Source of the DNA: Caballeronia arvi
GTDB taxonomy: Bacteria > Pseudomonadota > Gammaproteobacteria > Burkholderiales > Burkholderiaceae
Assembly (NCBI RefSeq): GCF_001544695.2
Contig: NZ_FCOM02000037.1
Coordinates: forward strand, 17,323-81,322
Direction of reading: 5' to 3'
Length of the DNA: 64,000 nt
Part shown: piece by piece, positions 59,301-64,000 of the stretch
Position numbering within the stretch: the first letter of the stretch is position 1
Layout of the letters: the number at the start of each line of letters is the position of its first letter
Program-made: the position numbers and the translations under genes
The notes under the pieces: generated by a model
Told to the model about the DNA's origin: nothing
The model's input: the letters and a program-made list of their open reading frames with translations, nothing else
The model's database searches: none

Positions 59301-62134
59301 CGCGCCGTGCGTTGCAGGGCGAGGATGTGGTGCGCATCGTCAATGCGCGCGAGCACAACCTGAAGTCGCTCGATGTCGATATTCCGCACAACAAGTTCAA
59401 CGTCGTGACGGGCGTGTCGGGCTCGGGCAAATCCACGCTCGCGTTCGATATTCTTTTCCACGAAGGCCAGCGCCGCTATCTCGAATCGCTGAACGCGTAT
59501 GCGCGCTCCATCGTGCAGCCGGCGGGCCGTCCTGAAGTCGATGCCGTCTATGGCATTCCGCCGACCGTCGCGATCGAGCAGCGTTTGTCGCGCGGCGGGC
59601 GCAAGTCGACCGTTGCGACGACATCGGAAGTCTGGCACTTCCTGCGCTTGCTGTACGTGAAGCTCGGCATACAGCATTGCATTCACGATGGCACGCCGGT
59701 TCAGGCGCAAAGCTCGGAATCGATCGCCGCGCAGATCATGCGCGATTTCAAGGGCGATCACGTCGGGCTGCTCGCGCCGCTCGTCGTGAATCGCAAGGGA
59801 GTCTATACGGATCTCGCGAAATGGGCGAAGGCGCGCGGCAATACGCATCTGCGTGTCGATGGCGAATTTCTGCCGGTCAGCCCGTGGCCGAAGCTCGACC
59901 GCTTCCGCGAACATACGATCGAGTTGCCGGTCGCGGATCTGATCGTATCGGCGGAAAACGAAAGCGAGCTGCGCCGCCTCCTCGATGAAACGCTCGAAAT
60001 CGGCAAGGGCGTGATGCATCTGTGCGCGCCGCTCGATGACCTGCACGGCTCATGGCACGACGGCGCGCGTCGCGGCAAGGAAGAAACGCGCGTGTTCTCG
60101 ACCAAGCGCGCGTGCCCGGTCTGCGGCACGAGTTATCCCGAACTCGATCCGCGCATGTTCTCGTACAACAGCAAGCACGGTTGGTGCCATACGTGCGTCG
60201 GCACGGGCGTGAAGCTGACGCGCGAGCAACGCGCCGCCTTCGACGACACGCTTTTCGCGCAGGACGATCGCGGGCGCGAGCAGAGCATCGGCTCGGTGGA
60301 TCAGGAGCCAGACGATATCGTCGATCAGCCGTGCCCGGATTGCGAAGGCACGCGTCTCAACGATGTCGCGCGCGCGGTGACGTTCGGCGATTATCCGATC
60401 ACGGAAGTGGGCCGCTGGACGGTGAGCGATACGCGCGAATGGATCGCGTCGCTGAAGCTGAAGGGTCGCGATGCGGATATCGCGCGCGATGTCGTCAGCG
60501 AAATCGAAGGGCGTCTGCAGTTCCTCGAAGAAGTCGGGCTCGGTTATCTGAGTCTGGATCGCGCAGCGCCGACGCTCTCGGGCGGCGAAGCGCAGCGCAT
60601 CCGTCTCGCGGCGCAACTCGGCAGCAATCTGCAAGGCGTGTGTTACGTGCTCGATGAACCGACCATCGGCCTGCATCCGCGCGATAACCTCATCCTTTTG
60701 AGCGCGCTGAAGAAGCTGAACGACAAGGGCAATACGCTCGTCGTCGTCGAGCATGACGAAGACACGATTCGCCGCGCGGATCACATCATCGATATCGGGC
60801 CGGGCGCGGGCAAGCGCGGCGGCACGGTCGTCGCGCAAGGCAACGTGACCGATCTCGCGGCGCACAAGGCGTCGCTGACCGGGCAGTTCCTTGCGAATCC
60901 GATCGTGCATCCGTTGCAGCCGCGTCGCGAAGTGCGCGCGGCAACCGCAAAGCGCGCCGCCGTGCCCGAGCAATGGCTCACGGTGGTCGGCGCGACGCTG
61001 CACAACCTGCGCAACGTGACGGCGAGCATGCCGCTGAATCGGCTCGTCGCGATCACGGGCGTTTCGGGTTCCGGCAAGTCGACCCTCGCGCGCGACGTGC
61101 TGATGACGAATCTGCTCGATGCCGTCGGCCGCTCGGTGCTGTCATCGCCCGCGGTGAGACGCGCGCGCAAGGCCGCGCAAGCCGACGCACCCGCGACGAA
61201 ATCGCGTGCCAGCGTGCTCGCGCGCGAGGCGCCGCGTCCGAAGTTCGACGTGGCGCATGCGTGGCAGGGCTGTAGCGGCGTGACCGGTTTCGAGGCGATC
61301 GATCGCGTGCTCGAAGTCGATCAGACGCCGATCGGCAAGACGCCGCGTTCGTGCCCGGCGACGTACATCGGCATGTGGGACACGATCCGCAGGCTCTTCG
61401 CCGATACGCTCGAAGCGCGCGCACGCGGTTATACGCCTTCGCGTTTCTCGTTCAACACGGGCGACGGGCGTTGTCCCGCGTGCGAAGGCCAGGGCGTTCG
61501 CACCATCGCGATGAGCTTCCTGCCCGACGTGAAGGTGCCGTGCGACGTGTGCCACGGTCAGCGCTTCAATCCGGAAACGCTCGCGGTGACGTGGCGCGGC
61601 AAGAACATCGGCGAAGTATTGACGATGGAGATCGACGAAGCCGTCGAGTTCTTCGCGTCGATGCAGAGCATCGCGCATCCGCTGCAATTGCTGCGCGATG
61701 TCGGCCTCGGTTATCTGACGCTCGGCCAGCCGTCGCCGACGCTCTCGGGCGGCGAGGCGCAGCGCATCAAGCTCGTCACCGAGTTGTCGAAGGTGCGCGA
61801 CGACATCACGCGACGCGGCCAGAAGCCGGCGCATACGCTCTACGTGCTCGACGAGCCGACGGTCGGCCTGCACATGGCCGATGTCGCGAAGCTGATCCGC
61901 GTGCTGCATCGGCTGGTCGATGGCGGGCATAGCGTGATCGTCATCGAACATGATCTCGATGTGATTGCCGAAGCGGACTGGGTGCTGGATCTCGGGCCGG
62001 AAGGCGGCGTGAACGGCGGCACGATCGTCGCGGCGGCGGACCCGGACACGCTCGCGACGCATCCGCGCAGCCATACGGGCGCGGCGTTGCGGCCGGTTCT
62101 GGGCAGAACGAGGGCTGCTGAAAATGCTGCGTGA
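56321..62134 (+). CDS. uvrA: Double-length UvrA excinuclease subunit
   Basis: A TTG start is chosen: the next residues (ASNNAIRIRGARQHNLKNL) form the UvrA N-terminus, the LexA box lies upstream, and no closer in-frame ATG or GTG exists. The protein is 1937 residues, twice the usual 940. It contains two UvrA units in tandem, from about 1 and about 1005. Four Walker A sites start at 34 (GPSGSGKS), 662, 1031 and 1580 (GVSGSGKS), and four LSGGE signatures match them. CxxC zinc modules occur in both units (CPTCGGSG/CPDCDGRR; CPACEGQG/CDVCHGQR). UvrA dimers recognise bulky DNA damage; a covalent tandem could form the dimer intramolecularly. A standard uvrA probably exists elsewhere. Confidence 0.92.
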   Translation: MASNNAIRIRGARQHNLKNLDLDLHTGQMTVVTGPSGSGKSSLVFDTLYAEGQRRYVETFSAYARQFLDRMDRPQVDRVDGVPPAIAIDQTNPVRSSRSTVGTMTELNDHLKLFYARAAELFDKKTSHRVRHDTPETIYAELLERTRADDPRLAITFPVELPDTASDEEVEQWLSASGYTRVQAKRHIETESGARQMLDVVADRFRLQNTERSRALEAIESALLRGTGRVDVYVLKEEAEPEIWRFSTGLHSPESDLRYADPQPALFSFNSAYGACETCRGFGRVIGVDYGLVIPDESKTLREGAVKTLQTPAWKENQDDLVKYGAKAGIRLGVPWRDLTQKERDWVIKGSPDWTGKWQNQWYGVQRFFDYLESKAYKMHIRVLLSKYRSYTTCPVCDGSRLKTESLLWRLGTKEQADAVLSPSDRFMPQDVDWSRAQLEALPGLTVHDLMLMPIERIRRFFDSLTLPSTLLDEALKLLHAEVRTRLKYLCDVGLGYLTLDRQSRTLSGGEVQRINLTTALGTSLVNTLFVLDEPSIGLHPRDLNRIVEAMHRLRDAGNTLVVVEHDPSVMLAADRLIDMGPGPGERGGQIVYDGAPDDIQTTDTLTGAYLGGRKHVAHASNWNRRVVDANTPRLTLEGASDHNLQDVTVEIPLQRLVCVTGVSGSGKSTLIQDVLAPALMRHFGKATEAPGAFRALKGAERLSDVVFVDQSPIGRTARSNPASYVGAFDEIRKLYAKAPLALQRGYSASMFSFNSGDGRCPTCGGSGFEHVEMQFLSDVYLRCPDCDGRRYRAEILEVKIERGGRELSVADVLELTVSEAVQAFASDGEVLRVLQPIVDVGLEYVKLGQPVPTLSGGEAQRLKLAGYLAETSQAKQSESRLFMFDEPTTGLHFDDIAKLMQALRRLLERGHSLIVIEHNLDVIRAADWIIDLGPEGGDGGGQVVCVGTPDDVSACEQSHTGRALIDYEEAMQPGAAEKRAGVPLQLAAEVASARRALQGEDVVRIVNAREHNLKSLDVDIPHNKFNVVTGVSGSGKSTLAFDILFHEGQRRYLESLNAYARSIVQPAGRPEVDAVYGIPPTVAIEQRLSRGGRKSTVATTSEVWHFLRLLYVKLGIQHCIHDGTPVQAQSSESIAAQIMRDFKGDHVGLLAPLVVNRKGVYTDLAKWAKARGNTHLRVDGEFLPVSPWPKLDRFREHTIELPVADLIVSAENESELRRLLDETLEIGKGVMHLCAPLDDLHGSWHDGARRGKEETRVFSTKRACPVCGTSYPELDPRMFSYNSKHGWCHTCVGTGVKLTREQRAAFDDTLFAQDDRGREQSIGSVDQEPDDIVDQPCPDCEGTRLNDVARAVTFGDYPITEVGRWTVSDTREWIASLKLKGRDADIARDVVSEIEGRLQFLEEVGLGYLSLDRAAPTLSGGEAQRIRLAAQLGSNLQGVCYVLDEPTIGLHPRDNLILLSALKKLNDKGNTLVVVEHDEDTIRRADHIIDIGPGAGKRGGTVVAQGNVTDLAAHKASLTGQFLANPIVHPLQPRREVRAATAKRAAVPEQWLTVVGATLHNLRNVTASMPLNRLVAITGVSGSGKSTLARDVLMTNLLDAVGRSVLSSPAVRRARKAAQADAPATKSRASVLAREAPRPKFDVAHAWQGCSGVTGFEAIDRVLEVDQTPIGKTPRSCPATYIGMWDTIRRLFADTLEARARGYTPSRFSFNTGDGRCPACEGQGVRTIAMSFLPDVKVPCDVCHGQRFNPETLAVTWRGKNIGEVLTMEIDEAVEFFASMQSIAHPLQLLRDVGLGYLTLGQPSPTLSGGEAQRIKLVTELSKVRDDITRRGQKPAHTLYVLDEPTVGLHMADVAKLIRVLHRLVDGGHSVIVIEHDLDVIAEADWVLDLGPEGGVNGGTIVAAADPDTLATHPRSHTGAALRPVLGRTRAAENAA

Positions 62135-62543
62135 TCTCGAAACGCTCATCGCCTCGATGGAGCCGGAGCTTCAACCGGGCGTCTACGTGTTCGCCTCGCT
62201 GCCGCACGATGCGGCCGTGAGCGGCGCGGGCATCGTCGCGACGTTTCGCGAGCGCGAGGGCATGACCGTCGTGATGGAAGAAGAGGCGGCGAAGGCGGCG
62301 GCCATCGCGCCGCTGTTTCGCGCGGCGTGGATTACGCTGACGGTGCATTCGGACCTGAACGCGGTCGGTCTGACGGCGGCGTTCGCGCGTGCGCTGGGCG
62401 ACGCGAACATCAGTTGCAACGTGCTCGCGGCGGCGTATCACGATCATATTTTCGTGCCGGTGGAGGATGCCGGACGCGCGATGGATGCGCTGCGAAACTT
62501 GCAACGCTCTGCTGGTAAGCTTTCGCTCTCTCCGAAACCATGA
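62124..62543 (+). CDS. ACT-domain protein (ACT_7 type)
   Basis: A 139-residue protein overlapping the end of uvrA by 11 bases. It has PGVYVFASLPHDA at the start and WITLTVHSDLNAVGLTAAFARALGDANIS, the ACT helix-strand pattern seen in small stand-alone ACT proteins formerly called DUF2241. These probably bind amino acids; no target enzyme is known. Co-translation with the SOS-regulated uvrA is implied by the overlap. Confidence 0.8.
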   Translation: MLRDLETLIASMEPELQPGVYVFASLPHDAAVSGAGIVATFREREGMTVVMEEEAAKAAAIAPLFRAAWITLTVHSDLNAVGLTAAFARALGDANISCNVLAAAYHDHIFVPVEDAGRAMDALRNLQRSAGKLSLSPKP

Positions 62544-62554
62544 AGCGAAGATAG

Positions 62555-63841
62555 ATGGAAACGCAGGACAAAGCCGTTGCGCTGAAAAGAATGAAGTGGT
62601 TCGCGTTCGCGCTGCTGATCGCGGCCGGTGCATTGTTCGCGCTCGCGAAAAGCCAGCACGATGCGGGCGCGTGGGCGTGGGTGTCGTCGTTTGCGGAAGC
62701 CGCGATGGTCGGCGCGCTCGCGGACTGGTTCGCGGTTGTCGCTCTGTTTCGTCATCCGCTCGGCGTGCCCATTCCGCATACGGCGATCCTGCCCGCGAAC
62801 AAGGCGCGCGTCGCGGACAACCTGGCCGTCTTCGTGCGCGACCGTTTCCTCGGCACCGATGCGCTCGTTGCGCGCGTGAATGCGTTCGATCCCGCGAGCC
62901 GTCTGTCGATGTGGCTCGCCGAGCCGAAGAACGCCGAACTGCTCGGCAGGAAGGCGGTGACGGCGGTCGGCCAGTTGCTTTCTTTCGTCGACGACGAGCG
63001 CGTCAAGAACATGCTTTACGACACGCTGCGCCGCCGCGCCGACAAGTTCGATCTCGCGAGCGCGGCGGGCAGTGTGCTGTCGGCGTTGACATCGGACCGG
63101 CGTCATCAGTTGCTGCTCGACGAAGGCCTGAAGCAGCTGGCCGCGTGGCTCGACAAGCCTGAAGTGCAGGAGATGCTCGCGGGGCGCATCATCGCGGTGG
63201 CGGGCGAGGAGTATCCGAAGCTCATCGGCATGCTCGGTTTCGTCGGACTGAACGCCGAAGAACTCGGCGCGAAGTTCGCGGCGGGCCTCGTGCGCGGCGC
63301 GAATCAGTGGCTGCACGACGTGAGTAGCGATCCCGAGCACGAGCGCCGCAAGGCTTTCGATGCAGCGGTGGAACGTTTTGTCGAGCGGCTCAAGACGGAT
63401 GCGTCGTTCAAGGCGCGCATCGACGAGCACAAGCGTGAGTGGCTCGATCGGCCGGAATTGCGTGGATATGTGAACGGGCTGTGGGACGAGTTCATCGCGT
63501 GGCTCGATGCGGATATCCGGCGCGCTGATTCGGCGCTGCATACGAAGGTGACGGCGATGGCGGGGAGTTTCGCTGCGTCGCTCGGCAGCGATCCGGCGTT
63601 GCGCGATTCGATCAACGAGCACATGCGCGATGCGTTGAAGGCGCTCGCGCCGGAGTTGCGCGATGGCATCGCGAAGCATATCGCGGCGACCGTGAAGCAG
63701 TGGGATGATGCGACGCTCGTGAGGGATGTCGAGTTGAATATCGGAAGGGATTTGCAGTTTATTCGGGTGAATGGGACGCTGGTTGGGGGAGCGGTTGGGA
63801 TTCTTATTCACGCCGTGACGGTTTGGATTGCTGCGACGTGA
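62555..63841 (+). CDS. DUF445 family membrane protein
   Basis: A 428-residue inner-membrane protein. An N-terminal hydrophobic helix (WFAFALLIAAGALFALA) is followed by GALADWFAVVALFRHPLGVPIPHTAI, the DUF445 signature. A long charged helical middle and a C-terminal TM (GGAVGILIHAVTVWIA) complete it. Function is not established in this family. It starts 11 bases after the ACT gene. Its stop codon lies inside the first copy of a 30-bp tandem repeat. Confidence 0.87.
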   Translation: METQDKAVALKRMKWFAFALLIAAGALFALAKSQHDAGAWAWVSSFAEAAMVGALADWFAVVALFRHPLGVPIPHTAILPANKARVADNLAVFVRDRFLGTDALVARVNAFDPASRLSMWLAEPKNAELLGRKAVTAVGQLLSFVDDERVKNMLYDTLRRRADKFDLASAAGSVLSALTSDRRHQLLLDEGLKQLAAWLDKPEVQEMLAGRIIAVAGEEYPKLIGMLGFVGLNAEELGAKFAAGLVRGANQWLHDVSSDPEHERRKAFDAAVERFVERLKTDASFKARIDEHKREWLDRPELRGYVNGLWDEFIAWLDADIRRADSALHTKVTAMAGSFAASLGSDPALRDSINEHMRDALKALAPELRDGIAKHIAATVKQWDDATLVRDVELNIGRDLQFIRVNGTLVGGAVGILIHAVTVWIAAT

Positions 63842-63878
63842 AGCTTGTCGGTTTGGTTTGCCGCGACGTGAAGCTTGG
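63819..63878. repeat. 30-bp tandem repeat across the DUF445 stop codon
   Basis: Two adjacent 30-base copies (63819-63848 and 63849-63878) share 27 of 30 bases, including GCGACGTGAAGCTTG. The first includes the last codons and TGA of the DUF445 gene, so the second is a duplicated gene end. Confidence 0.8.
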
Positions 63879-63902
63879 ATTCGTGTTGGTTTATTAGCAC
63901 TG

Positions 63903-63920
63903 CCCCTCCCCGGGGCGGGG
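63903..63920. repeat. GC-rich imperfect palindrome
   Basis: CCCCTCCCCGGGGCGGGG is a near-perfect 18-base palindrome followed by GTAACTTTCTTT. I recall this type of motif as dispersed in Burkholderiales intergenic DNA. It may act as terminator for the uvrA-ACT-DUF445 run. Confidence 0.5.
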
Positions 63921-63948
63921 GTAACTTTCTTTGCTGCTGTGTATAGAC

Positions 63949-63989
63949 CGGGGACATAGTTGACAGATTTGGCGGGGACATGGTTGACA
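63949..63989. repeat. Paired 17-bp repeats, possible insertion-sequence end
   Basis: CGGGGACATAGTTGACA (63949-63965) and CGGGGACATGGTTGACA (63973-63989) match at 16 of 17 bases, 24 bp apart. On the other strand they read TGTCAAC-ATGTCCCCG, similar to terminal repeats I recall from IS481-type elements in this group. No transposase lies inside the window. Confidence 0.45.
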
Positions 63990-64000
63990 CTTTGGGCATC

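Noticed and set aside
57221..60046. 941-codon open frame antisense to uvrA
   Set aside because: Arg/His/Ala-rich composition with no recognisable domain; it is a GC-rich third-position shadow of uvrA.
63808..63999. 63-codon minus-strand frame at the right edge
   Set aside because: Its sequence is made of the local repeats and overlaps the DUF445 gene end; no ribosome site or family.
1..64000. CRISPR arrays, tRNA, rRNA and prophage genes
   Set aside because: No regularly spaced repeats, conserved rRNA or tRNA cloverleaf sequences, integrases or phage structural genes were seen by eye.

Overview
This 64 kb window is high-GC chromosomal DNA from a Burkholderiales beta-proteobacterium, most like Paraburkholderia or Caballeronia. 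That placement is inferred from gene content: a nearly 2000-residue UvrA, a DUF6496 histone-like protein, a Tad pilus locus and an oxidative L-arabinose pathway. I found no rRNA, tRNA, CRISPR array or prophage. The only sign of a mobile element is a pair of repeats at the extreme right edge.

Left part (1-16.6 kb). The window opens inside an oxidative (non-phosphorylative) L-arabinose operon: arabonate dehydratase fragment, L-2-keto-3-deoxyarabonate dehydratase and L-arabinose 1-dehydrogenase. The enzyme for the last step, 2-oxoglutarate semialdehyde dehydrogenase, lies apart at 15.0-16.6 kb behind a good promoter and a long structured leader. Between them is a tightly coupled six-gene operon (2.67-10.2 kb): an acetolactate-synthase-like TPP enzyme, a zinc alcohol dehydrogenase, a short PhaE, a class III PhaC, an alpha/beta hydrolase and a propionate-type CoA-transferase. 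It looks like a self-contained polyester (PHA) module and is the best candidate here for an undescribed system. An EgtB-like iron enzyme, an FNR regulator, a universal stress protein and a DHA2 exporter follow.

Middle part (16.6-38.9 kb). A hipBA toxin-antitoxin pair has two near-identical palindromic operators and is translationally coupled to an SMP-30 lactonase. Small accessory genes follow (GNAT, a catalytically dead-looking SDR, membrane and acidic small proteins), then serine acetyltransferase and GTP cyclohydrolase I. A TetR gene has a two-site operator. A MFS carrier, a 2-hydroxyacid dehydrogenase and a LysR gene come next. A putrescine-type transaminase and gamma-glutamylpolyamine synthetase pair adjoins a branched-chain-type ABC transporter with a fused LivH-LivM permease. 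DNA-3-methyladenine glycosylase and a low-affinity iron permease family protein close this part.

Right part (39.4-64 kb). A 13-gene Tad/Flp pilus locus runs flp, tadV, rcpC, rcpA, a cpaD-like lipoprotein gene, then tadZ-A-B-C-D-E-F-G, nearly all overlapping or abutting. A lysine-rich histone-like protein follows. A LysR gene diverges from an amino-acid-binding protein and an aspartoacylase-family gene. Then come an epoxide-hydrolase-like gene whose ribosome-binding site lies inside a hairpin, a double-length UvrA behind a near-perfect LexA box, an ACT-domain protein and a DUF445 membrane protein. The last 160 bases hold repeats only.
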